From the NCBI RefSeq assembly GCF_023516215.1, contig NZ_CP097349.1, positions 4,616,001 to 4,680,000 on the forward strand: a DNA stretch of 64,000 bases, written 5' to 3'. This stretch comes from Cytobacillus pseudoceanisediminis. GTDB lineage: Bacteria > Bacillota > Bacilli > Bacillales > Cytobacillaceae. Under the pieces are notes generated by a model that was given only the letters and a program-made list of their open reading frames with translations, was not told the origin of the DNA and made no database searches. Positions 55,150 through 63,355 of the stretch are shown here, in pieces; position 1 is the first letter of the stretch; the number at the start of each line of letters is the position of its first letter. Both the position numbers and the translations under genes were made by a program.

Positions 55150-56498
55150 TTGAAGAAATCCATCATCACATTATCATTGGCTGCCATTTTGGGATTTGGC
55201 AGCGCAACAGTCGGACTGCCTCTTGAAAAGGCGTCTGCAGAAAATAAACTAAACGATCTAAACAGCCAAAAGGACAAAATTAACCAGCAGCGTTCAGGAG
55301 TAGAATCGAAGATTACCGATACAGATAAAAAGATTAACGAAAATCAGGGTGAGCAGCAGTCTGTACAAAGTGAGATTGAGCGCCTTGATAAAGCGATCAG
55401 TGATGCTTTAGCAAAGATTGAAGAGAAAAACGGCCAGATTGCAGAAACAAAAAAGGAAATTGAAAAATTAGAAGCCGAAATTGAAGTATTAGTAGAGCGC
55501 ATCAAAAAGCGAAATGAACTATTAAAAGATCGCGCCCGCAACTATCAGGAAACTGGCGGAATGGTGAGCTATATTGATGTTTTAATGGGCGCGCAAAGCT
55601 TTGGAGACTTTGTTGAGCGCGTTGGAGCAGTTGCAACAATCGTAGAAGCTGACCAGGATATTCTAAAAGCGCATCAGGCGGATAAAGACGAGCTGGAGAA
55701 AAAACAGGCTCAGGTAAAAGAAGAGCTTGCCTCTTTAGAAAAGATGCGTGCCGAGCTTGAAGGCATGAAAAAAGCTTAAATGCCCAAAAGGCAGAGAAAG
55801 ATAAACTGCTTAAATCCCTAAAGCATGAAGAAGAGGAAATGCATGCTCATAAACTTGAATTAGCAGAAGAAAATGAAATTCTTGCAGCCCAGGAAGCAGC
55901 AATTCAAAAAGCGATCAAGCTTGAGCAGGAAAGACAAGCTGAGGCAGCAAGACAAGCTGAATTGGCAAAACAGAAAGCTGCTCAGGAAGCGGCTAAAAAG
56001 AGCAGCTCTTCATCAGCAGGAAGTTCATCAGCAGGAAGCGGCTCATCATCTGACAGCGGTTCATCAAGCAGCCCGCAGGTTACACCACCTTCAGTATCAA
56101 GCGGAGCCTGGACAAAACCGGCTGCAGGAAGACTTTCTTCAGGTTTTGGCGGACGTTCATTAGGTGAGCACTATGGTGTTGATATTGCTGCAGGCGGAAC
56201 AGTACCGATCGTGGCAGCGGCAGACGGTGTTGTAATCCGTTCATACTACTCCAGCAGTTATGGAAATGCGATATTTATTGCTCATTCTATTGGCGGACAA
56301 ACTTACACAACTGTATACGCTCATATGAGAAGCCGTTCTGTAGGCTCTGGCCAGACTGTTTCTAAAGGCCAGCAAATCGGCATCATGGGTAATACTGGAC
56401 AATCTTATGGCCAGCATCTGCACTTTGAACTTCACAGAGGTTCTTGGAATGCAGCAAAATCAAATGCGATTAATCCTGTAGGCATTGTGCCTCTATAA
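55150..56498 (+). CDS. Coiled-coil M23 (LytM) endopeptidase, EnvC-like (apparent frameshift)
   Basis: Secreted, ~449 residues. Signal peptide ending ASAENK; a long coiled coil (~30-230) as in CwlO and EnvC; a Ser/Gly linker; C-terminal M23 domain with HYGVD (zinc His and Asp), YAHMRSRSVGSGQTV and QHLHFEL (HxH). All zinc and catalytic residues are present, so it should be an active peptidoglycan endopeptidase. The frame breaks at A6, 55768-55773; one more A restores EGMKKSLNAQKAEKDKLL. Start is TTG 55150 behind AAAGGAG. Directly downstream of ftsEX, its probable controller. Confidence 0.9.
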
Positions 56499-56507
56499 AA
56501 AATAGTG

Positions 56508-56544
56508 AAAGTGGAAGGAGCTAAGCTTCTTCCACTTTTCTTTT
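56508..56544. terminator. Terminator between convergent M23 and Mn-catalase genes
   Basis: AAAGTGGAAG/CTTCCACTTT stem with loop and T tail. Confidence 0.8.
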
Positions 56545-56581
56545 ACCCGTAAAGCAGGTCTTTAATCCTATTATCAGCGTT

Positions 56582-57386
56582 TTATTTTACGCTTGGAGGA
56601 GTGTCATGAATATATGGAGGAGCCGGCTTCAGCTTAGGTGCTGGAGCAAAAGGCGGAACTTCCTGCTTGTATTGGAAGGTTCCCTGGCCATCCATGTTCC
56701 GACCTTGAGCCCATCGGCCCTGGCTGCTTTCATCTCCTCTTGAAAGGTTCATAAATACATAGGAAAACTCTTCTTTTTCAACCTCCTTCGGGAATGTGCT
56801 TGGCACGGTTTTCCCTTCCTGGGCTTCAAGCTCTTTTATCGCAGCAAGCCATTGGTTTTGATGCATGCGGTCACGGGCAATTAAGAAGTCCAGCATGTCC
56901 TTGACACCGCGGTCATCAGTCATTTCATACAGACGGACAGCCTGCAGACGTCCCCGGGACTCGGCATTCAGGTTTGCACGAAAATCAGCCAGCAGGTTTC
57001 CGCTGGCTACGATGTAACCACCCTGCCAAGGGACCCCGACACCACTGACAGGCATGGCACCATGACCGGAAACAATCACATGCTGCGGGTTCATTCCGCC
57101 CAAAATCGCAGCAAGAAGCGGATCCTGGGCAGCTTTTTCCTGCTCTTTTTTACAGGAGCGCCATCCATCAGGAGGGCAATCATGGTGGCAATCATTTCAA
57201 TATGGGCCAATTCTTCGGTCCCCGTATCCATTAATAAATCCCGATATTTACCATACTTTCGTGCACCCCAGCCCTGAAATAAATACTGTATGGCCACAGA
57301 CATTTCCCCAAATTGTCCGCCAATCAGCTCCTGGAGCTTTTTAGCATACACCAATTATATTGAAGTTCTTTGATGGGATAGAACAT
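56582..57386 (-). CDS. Manganese catalase (two apparent frameshifts)
   Basis: Dimanganese catalase, decomposes H2O2. Pieces: MFYPIKELQYN (start ATG 57386), then VYAKKLQELIGGQFGEMSVAIQYLFQGW with metal-ligand Glu, GTEELAHIEMIATMIALLMD (Glu and His ligands), then IVSGHGAMPVSGVGVPWQGGYIVAS and LADFRANLNAESRGRLQAVRLYEMTDD. Breaks: T6 at 57146-57151 (one more base restores APVKKEQEKAAQDPLL) and near 57351-57356, where one more base joins QYN to VYAKK. Relative to related enzymes ~7 residues are missing at that joint. An AAAGGG site precedes the ATG. Confidence 0.85.
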
Positions 57387-57582
57387 TTGCACACACCCTT
57401 TATGTGAAAATCCCCTTAATATATTCTTAAATTGAGATATTGCATATGCCTAACCTGATTATTGAAAACATAACTTGTCCTTATCCTGCATAGGATGTGA
57501 TGAGCAAGGTCATTCATCATTCATGATGGAAAGTTACTATAAAGGCCTAAGAGACCGCTGCAAAATAGAAAGGGAGATGAAG

Positions 57583-59034
57583 ATGAGCAGAAAATGGATC
57601 GCCGTTCTGATGACGGGATCTTTGCTGACAGGAGCTGGCGGTACATATGCAGGCATGCAGTGGCTGGCAAAGGAAGCTCCGCAGACAGGGGCAGGAAATC
57701 AATTAATAGATTCTAAGGAAAACGGAACACAAATTGAAAAAGAGAAAATCGAAAAGATGGAAACGGCCTATCAGTTAATCTTAAATAGCTATGTGGAAAA
57801 AGTAGAGGAAAAGCAGCTCGTGGAGGGAGCCATCCAGGGCATGCTTGCAACCCTTGAAGATCCTTACTCTGTTTATATGGATGAAGAAACAGCAAAACAA
57901 TTCAGTGATACACTGGAATCTTCTTTTGAAGGAATCGGGGCAGAAGTCAGCATGGTGGAAGGTAAGATCATCATTGTTGCACCGTTTAAAGATTCACCAG
58001 CTGAAAAAGCAGGGCTTAAGCCAAAAGATGAAATTTTAAAAGTGGATGGGGAAAGTGTGGAGGGTCTTGATTTATATAAAGCTACCATGAAGATTCGCGG
58101 GAAAAAAGGAACAAAGGTAGAGCTTGAAATTGCTCGCCAGGGACTGAAGGAACCTTTAAAGGTAGAGGTAAAAAGAGATGAGATTCCACAAATTACAGTA
58201 TACTCGGAAATCAAGAAGCAAAGAGGAAAGAATGTAGGATATCTGGAAATCACCTCCTTTTCCGAAGAGACATCCAAGGAATTTGCCAAACAGCTGAGTG
58301 AAATGGAGAAAGAGGGAATTGATGGCCTTGTAATCGATGTGCGCGGAAATCCCGGAGGCCTCCTGACATCAGTACAGGAAATCCTGAAGGAATTGGTTAC
58401 AGCTGATAAGCCATATCTGCAGATAGAAAAACGGGATGGAGAAAAAATGAGGTATTTCTCCACGCTTGAAAAGCCTAAAAGCTATCCGATTGCTGTACTT
58501 GTTGATAAAGGGAGTGCATCTGCATCGGAGATTCTTGCCGGCGCTTTAAAGGAAGCTCAAGGGTACGCCATAATCGGTGAGAATTCATTTGGGAAGGGCA
58601 CTGTTCAGCAGCCTGTTCCGATGGGAGATGGCAGCAATATCAAGCTCACTTTGTTTAAATGGCTGACACCTGACGGAAACTGGATCCATAACAAGGGAAT
58701 CAAGCCAACTCTCGAGGTTAAACAGCCAGACATCTACCAAACACATCCTTTGCAGGTGGAGAAGCCTTTGGCAATCGATATGAATAATGAAATGGTGAAG
58801 AATGCACAGGGAATTCTGGCGGGCCTTGGATATGCTCCAGGAAGGACAGATGGCTACTTCAATGATTCCACTGCAGCCGCTGTAAAAGCATTTCAGAAGC
58901 AAAAAGAGCTTGAAGCATCCGGCCGGATAGACAAGAAAACAGCAGCAGCGCTTGAACAGGCCGCCATCGAGGAAATGAGGAAAGAGCAGAATGACCTTCA
59001 GCTGCAAACGGCTCTGAGATATATTGCAAGATAG
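57583..59034 (+). CDS. ctpB: Carboxy-terminal processing protease CtpB
   Basis: Secreted or membrane-anchored S41 serine protease; in B. subtilis CtpB processes SpoIVFA to trigger sigma-K in sporulation. The product has 483 residues: N-terminal anchor (RKWIAVLMTGSLLTGAG), PDZ domain (SSFEGIGAEVSM, SPAEKAGLKPKDEILKVDG), S41 core with VIDVRGNPGGLL, the catalytic Ser in GSASASEILAG (~310-320), Lys in NSFGKGTVQ, and a C-terminal peptidoglycan-binding domain (ILAGLGYAPGRTDGYFNDST). ATG 57583 is chosen: AGGGAG at 57571-57576 would overlap the earlier ATG at 57577. Confidence 0.95.
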   Translation: MSRKWIAVLMTGSLLTGAGGTYAGMQWLAKEAPQTGAGNQLIDSKENGTQIEKEKIEKMETAYQLILNSYVEKVEEKQLVEGAIQGMLATLEDPYSVYMDEETAKQFSDTLESSFEGIGAEVSMVEGKIIIVAPFKDSPAEKAGLKPKDEILKVDGESVEGLDLYKATMKIRGKKGTKVELEIARQGLKEPLKVEVKRDEIPQITVYSEIKKQRGKNVGYLEITSFSEETSKEFAKQLSEMEKEGIDGLVIDVRGNPGGLLTSVQEILKELVTADKPYLQIEKRDGEKMRYFSTLEKPKSYPIAVLVDKGSASASEILAGALKEAQGYAIIGENSFGKGTVQQPVPMGDGSNIKLTLFKWLTPDGNWIHNKGIKPTLEVKQPDIYQTHPLQVEKPLAIDMNNEMVKNAQGILAGLGYAPGRTDGYFNDSTAAAVKAFQKQKELEASGRIDKKTAAALEQAAIEEMRKEQNDLQLQTALRYIAR

Positions 59035-59062
59035 CGAATTTTGTCGAATGTAAACTTTCATT

Positions 59063-59093
59063 AGCAGGAGGGATTTTCCTTCTGCTATTTTTG
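59063..59093 (+). terminator. ctpB terminator
   Basis: AGCAGGAGG/CCTTCTGCT stem with one G-U pair, then ATTTTTG. Confidence 0.78.
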
Positions 59094-59201
59094 TATTTGA
59101 GCCAGATTGTGATAGGTTTTGGAAGACGCTTTTGGTAGAATATAGAGTAATAGAGTTTTCTGTTTGTTACATAATTCATGAGAATTTATTAATAGAGGCT
59201 G

Positions 59202-60404
59202 GTGGCAAGTTTGATAGAGGAGTGGATTTTTGAGTTTTTAAAAGGAACAGGAAAGCTGCTGCTGAATCCGGTATTTTATTACCTGTTTTTTGTAGCTGCA
59301 TTTTTGGGGGTTTCCCGTGTAAGGCGTGAGCGCAAAGACTTTTCTGTTCGTGCGGAAAATGCTTATTTTGAGCTGAGGCAGCTCCTGCCTCTGGGTATCC
59401 TGGCAGGTCTATCAGTGAGTGTTGTGATGGTTGGAGCAGGACTTGTCGTACCAGTGGAAACGATTGTTCTTACTGCTGCTCTTACGTTCCTGTGGAGCTT
59501 TACGGCAAAAGTGAGATGGATGGCGCCTGTTTATACGCTGGGCTTTGCATTTTTCGCAACAATGTTTGCTGCTGAACAGAAATGGCCATTGCCATCATTC
59601 GCCCAGTCGGCAGCGGACCTTGACTCTTCCATCTTTCCGTCCATCGCTGTTCTCTTGGCTCTTCTTGTTATTGCAGAAGGCTTCCTGATTATAAGAAACG
59701 GCCGGAAAGGGACATCTCCCAGGCTTGTAAAGAGTAAACGGGGCCAGACGATCGGCATTCATGAATCAAAAAGAATCTGGATGGTGCCTGTGTTTTTGCT
59801 TATTCCCGGTCAGGCACTGCAGCTGCCATTTGATTGGTGGCCAGTGATTCCAATCGGCGGGGAAACGTATTCGCTCATTCTTGTCCCTTTTTCGATCGGC
59901 TTTTACCAGCGGATTCAGGGCACGCTTCCTAAAGAGGCAACAGCATTGCTCGGACAAAGAATCTGCGTGTTTGGCGTACTTCTTTTGCTGATTTCATCTG
60001 CAGGCTACTGGTATCCGCTTGCTTCTGTGGGTGCAGCCGCACTGGCTATCATCGGGCGTGAATTCATCTCTCTCCGCCAGAGAATGGCAGAGGACCAGGC
60101 ACCGTCTTACTTTTCCATGCGCAATCAGGGAATCATGGTGCTTGGAGTAGTTCCGGATTCACCAGCTTATAAAATGTCTCTGCAAGTGGGAGAGGTTGTT
60201 ACAAAAGTCAATGGTGTGAAGATCCATAATGAAAAAGGCTTCTATGAAGCGCTGCAAAAGAACGGGGCTCACTGCAAACTTGAGGTTCTTGATGTGAACG
60301 GCCAGGTGCGGTTCGTCCAGCGCGCTCTTTATGAGGGCGACCATCATGAACTTGGATTGCTTTTTGTGCAGGAAGAGAAGAAATGGGATAGTGAAGCGGT
60401 GTAA
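59202..60404 (+). CDS. minJ: Cell division topological determinant MinJ
   Basis: Polytopic PDZ protein that links DivIVA to MinD and restricts division to mid-cell. The product has 400 residues: about eight membrane segments up to ~residue 295, then a C-terminal PDZ-like domain (NQGIMVLGVVPDSPAYKMSLQVGEVV). It follows ctpB as yvjD follows yvjB in B. subtilis. The start is GTG 59202 or TTG 59211, with AGAGG at 59193-59197; the sequence does not settle which. Confidence 0.88.
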   Translation: MASLIEEWIFEFLKGTGKLLLNPVFYYLFFVAAFLGVSRVRRERKDFSVRAENAYFELRQLLPLGILAGLSVSVVMVGAGLVVPVETIVLTAALTFLWSFTAKVRWMAPVYTLGFAFFATMFAAEQKWPLPSFAQSAADLDSSIFPSIAVLLALLVIAEGFLIIRNGRKGTSPRLVKSKRGQTIGIHESKRIWMVPVFLLIPGQALQLPFDWWPVIPIGGETYSLILVPFSIGFYQRIQGTLPKEATALLGQRICVFGVLLLLISSAGYWYPLASVGAAALAIIGREFISLRQRMAEDQAPSYFSMRNQGIMVLGVVPDSPAYKMSLQVGEVVTKVNGVKIHNEKGFYEALQKNGAHCKLEVLDVNGQVRFVQRALYEGDHHELGLLFVQEEKKWDSEAV

Positions 60405-60473
60405 GTGTTACTTTTCATTAACAGCCGGAATACGCACTTAATCCTCCGGAAAGATTTTCATAACATTTATAGA

Positions 60474-60507
60474 GACCCTTCATTAATTATATTGAAGGGT
60501 CTTTTTT
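60474..60507 (+). terminator. minJ terminator
   Basis: GACCCTTCA/TGAAGGGTC perfect stem, then T6. The rest of 60405-60739 shows no gene. Confidence 0.88.
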
Positions 60508-60739
60508 GATTAAAAAATGTGAAGTTTTCTGAAACTCACGGGGCGGTTAGATAAATAACTAGAAGAGATTTTACTCAAAACGTTTTGTTTTGATCATCCC
60601 TAAAGTCCAGTTCACTGACTTCACCAGCTGCTTTCATATTACATAATTGTTAGATTCATGTAAGATAAATCGATTTTTAACTAATAAAAGATTGTCTATA
60701 CTTCTTTCATAGTGATAAAACAGGAAGGGAGTATATATT

Positions 60740-61339
60740 ATGGATTTATCTCAAATGAACGTGGAACTGTTTAGGATCATTAATGACTTTGGTAAAGAAC
60801 ATACATATTTAAACCATACTTTCATATTTTTAGCCGAGTATATGGTATTTGTCCTTGGATTAATGGCTTTAATTTTCTGGTTTACCAGGAGAAAAGAAAA
60901 CAGGTTTATGATCATCTCGGCTGCTGCCGCCTTTATCATGGCTGAGATTATCGGTAAAATTGCTGGAAAGTTGCATTCAAACAATCAGCCATTTGCAGAA
61001 TTGTCTAATGTAAACAAATTAATAGAGAAAGCAGTAGATAATTCCTTTCCAAGTGACCATACCATTTTATTCTTTGCATTTTGTACGACTTTTTTCATCT
61101 ATCAAAAAAGATGGGGATACCTTTGGATCATCATTGCCCTTTTGGTTGGCGTTTCCCGTATATGGGTGGGGGTACACTATCCTGCAGATGTCTTGGCTGG
61201 AGCGCTAATAAGCATTGTTTCGGCAATAATCGTTTCTTACATTGTCCCCCGTCTCAACTTTATAAGAAAGTTTCTATTGCTTTATGAAAAAGGGGAAAAA
61301 TATATTTTTCCTGGCAGGGACAGGTCCAGAGAATTATAA
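60740..61339 (+). CDS. PAP2 phosphatase, probable undecaprenyl-diphosphatase (BcrC-like)
   Basis: Membrane phosphatase of 199 residues, six membrane segments. N-terminal pattern NVELFRIINDFGKEHTYLNHTFIFLAEY resembles BcrC, which recycles undecaprenyl pyrophosphate and gives bacitracin resistance. PAP2 motifs: PSDHT (motif II) and RIWVGVHYPADVLAG (motif III, with catalytic His). Motif I (KLHSNNQPF) is weaker than the usual KxxxxxxRP. AAGGGAG precedes the ATG. It would supply carrier lipid for the teichoic acid genes, though it is 45 kb away. Confidence 0.8.
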   Translation: MDLSQMNVELFRIINDFGKEHTYLNHTFIFLAEYMVFVLGLMALIFWFTRRKENRFMIISAAAAFIMAEIIGKIAGKLHSNNQPFAELSNVNKLIEKAVDNSFPSDHTILFFAFCTTFFIYQKRWGYLWIIIALLVGVSRIWVGVHYPADVLAGALISIVSAIIVSYIVPRLNFIRKFLLLYEKGEKYIFPGRDRSREL

Positions 61340-61449
61340 AAGAATGCTATGATACGCTCAATTAGAAAGAATTAGAAACAGATAATTTTATAAAAAGTGT
61401 TTACTTTTAATGAAAAATCCATTAGATTGAATTTTGTAAACTGAATATC

Positions 61450-61616
61450 CTCGTTAGGTGAGGCTCCTGTGTTGGAGATATGCTGCTGCCCAAAAATGTC
61501 GAAAGACGCCAATGGGTCAACAGAAACCATCGACTTAAGGTGGTTTTTAATGTAGCTGGCTTTGTCCTATGCCACACAGTGCTAAAGCTCTACGAATGGA
61601 GGAACAGAATAACCAG
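61450..61616 (+). promoter_or_regulatory. M-box (ykoK) magnesium riboswitch
   Basis: Almost the full consensus: GTTAGGTGAGGCTCCT (61453-61468), TGCTGCTGCCCAAAAATGTC (61481-61500), GAAAGACGCCAATGGGTCAA (61501-61520), CATCGACTTAAGGTG (61528-61542) and CTACGAATGGAGGAACAG (61590-61607). High Mg2+ is expected to favour the following terminator and switch mgtE off. Confidence 0.96.
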
Positions 61617-61651
61617 GTTTGTTATTCTTATTTTTGTCATCTTTAAACCTG

Positions 61652-61682
61652 CACCTTCATTCGAAAATGAAGGTGTTTTTTT
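61652..61682 (+). terminator. Terminator of the M-box expression platform
   Basis: CACCTTCATT/AATGAAGGTG perfect stem with a CGAA loop and T7. Confidence 0.9.
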
Positions 61683-61705
61683 ATCTTTCCGGGAGGTGAG
61701 GAGTA

Positions 61706-61918
61706 ATGGAAAATGACCCCTGCTCAAAACATCATGAAAATAGAATGCATCTAACAGAATATGATAAGGGACATGATCCCTTGTTCCTTACAGAAGGAGT
61801 GACAAAAAATGAAGATAAATATGCCAGCAGATCAAATAACTCTTCAAATCATAAAGTCTTTAAAAGAAGGAAAAAAGGAAGAATTTCATGGAATCTTAGA
61901 AGAACTCCAGCCTTATGA
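61706..61918 (+). CDS. Upstream ORF between M-box and mgtE, unknown
   Basis: Unrecognised ORF of 70 residues that starts 24 bases after the terminator with the strongest Shine-Dalgarno of the region (GGGAGGTGAGG at 61691-61701). It overlaps mgtE by 110 bases in another frame. One more A in A6 at 61804-61809 would end it at a TGA overlapping the mgtE ATG (ATGA), giving a 36-residue leader coupled to mgtE; two bases more or one fewer would fuse it to MgtE. It is hydrophilic with His, Asp and Glu residues (ENDPCSKHHENRMHLTEYD). A leader peptide or a mis-sequenced MgtE N-terminus are both possible. Confidence 0.45.
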   Translation: MENDPCSKHHENRMHLTEYDKGHDPLFLTEGVTKNEDKYASRSNNSSNHKVFKRRKKGRISWNLRRTPAL

Positions 61919-63167
61919 TATTGCAAGAGTATTCGAGGGACTCCCAGAAAAACATCACACACGCTTCCTGTTATTGCTTTCTCCTAAACAAATCGCTGAC
62001 TTAATACAGGAGCTGGAAAAACCATATCAGCTGGAGATTCTCACTAAATTAGGATTAGAAAAGTCAGGGCACGTTATGGACTTAATGGAAAATGATGATT
62101 TGGCTTCTTTACTTGAAGACTTATCCCCTGACAAATTAGAGGAACTCCTTTCAGGTATGAAGGAGGAAGAGTCCCAAATTGTTCAAAACATCATGAACTA
62201 TCCTCCTGAAACGGCAGGGCGATTGATGACTAACCGTTTTGTCTGGATACCTCAGCATTTCACTGTTCGAGAAACAGTAGACAAACTTAAAGTGTTTGCT
62301 GAGTACTCAGAAACCATAAATTACTTATATGTCATTGATCACGATAAGAAGCTTGTTGGAGTTGTATCCTATCGGGATTTAATCCTGGCCGATGAAAAGG
62401 AAAAAATTCACGATATTATGTATAGCCGAGTCATTTCTGTTTCAGCGGATTCTGACCAGGAAGAAGTAGCCCGCATGATTGAGCGATATGATTTCTTGGC
62501 AATTCCTGTTGTGGAAAGTAATAACCAGCTGGTAGGGATTGTGACAGTAGACGATATTATTGATGTGGTTATAAGAGAGGCAAATGAAGATATTGAGAAG
62601 CTTTCAGCATCAGGTAAAGCCATTGATTTTGAGACGAAGGCATTTGTTGCTGCCTATCGCCGTCTTCCCTGGCTCATTTTACTTTTATTTATTGGTATAG
62701 TTTCCGGAACAATAATTAGCGGTTTTGAAGAAACGCTGTCAAAAGCGGTGGCTTTAGCATTCTTTATGCCCATGATAGCAGGTATGACAGGAAATACAGG
62801 CACCCAATCTTTAGCTGTTGTCGTAAGAGGGCTGGTTTCCCGTGATATTGACAAAGGGGTGGTTTTCAGGCTTATTTTTAGAGAGTTAAAAGTCGGTCTG
62901 ATCATTGGATTTACCTGCGGAACATTAATATCCATCATTGCACTCGTTTGGCAAGGAAATGCCGTTTTAGGGGTAGTGGTTGGAAGCTCTTTGGTTATGA
63001 CACTGATCATTGGAACTTTAGCTGGCACTATCATACCAATCATTCTTTATAAATTAAATATTGACCCTGCCGTGGCTTCAGGTCCATTGATTACAACACT
63101 AAATGACATACTCTCATTACTCATTTACTTTGGAATTGCCACAATGTTTATATCAAAATTGATTTAG
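61809..63167 (+). CDS. mgtE: Magnesium transporter MgtE
   Basis: Mg2+ channel/transporter of 452 residues. N-terminal MgtE_N helical domain (~5-130), two CBS domains (~135-255; YLYVIDHDKKLVGVVSYRDLIL and AIPVVESNNQLVGIVTVDDI), plug helix, and five C-terminal membrane segments with the pore motif FFMPMIAGMTGNTGTQSLAVVVRG. AAGGAG lies 9 bases before ATG 61809. Preceded by an M-box riboswitch, the expected regulator. Confidence 0.96.
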   Translation: MKINMPADQITLQIIKSLKEGKKEEFHGILEELQPYDIARVFEGLPEKHHTRFLLLLSPKQIADLIQELEKPYQLEILTKLGLEKSGHVMDLMENDDLASLLEDLSPDKLEELLSGMKEEESQIVQNIMNYPPETAGRLMTNRFVWIPQHFTVRETVDKLKVFAEYSETINYLYVIDHDKKLVGVVSYRDLILADEKEKIHDIMYSRVISVSADSDQEEVARMIERYDFLAIPVVESNNQLVGIVTVDDIIDVVIREANEDIEKLSASGKAIDFETKAFVAAYRRLPWLILLLFIGIVSGTIISGFEETLSKAVALAFFMPMIAGMTGNTGTQSLAVVVRGLVSRDIDKGVVFRLIFRELKVGLIIGFTCGTLISIIALVWQGNAVLGVVVGSSLVMTLIIGTLAGTIIPIILYKLNIDPAVASGPLITTLNDILSLLIYFGIATMFISKLI

Positions 63168-63192
63168 GTAAATGCATTGTCAATTCAAGATC

Positions 63193-63217
63193 AGCTGCCG
63201 AAACAGGTAGCTTTTTC
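63193..63217 (+). terminator. mgtE terminator
   Basis: AGCTGCC/GGTAGCT stem followed by TTTTT. Confidence 0.6.
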
Positions 63218-63355
63218 TTATTCTATAAAAGGGGCAGGTTAGCGAAAAAATCAAAAGCCAATAATGAATAAGTTACGAATAAAAACTTGTTTATATTAAC
63301 CGATGTTTTATATTTTTATTATGTAGTCAGTCAAATCTTCTTATTTTAATGCATT

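Noticed and set aside
57873-58463. Minus-strand ORF of 196 codons
   Set aside because: Antisense of ctpB; Ser-rich shadow without start signals.
60525-60560. ECF (sigma-M/X) promoter for the PAP2 phosphatase gene
   Set aside because: TGAAAC is present but no CGTC-like -10 at the proper distance.
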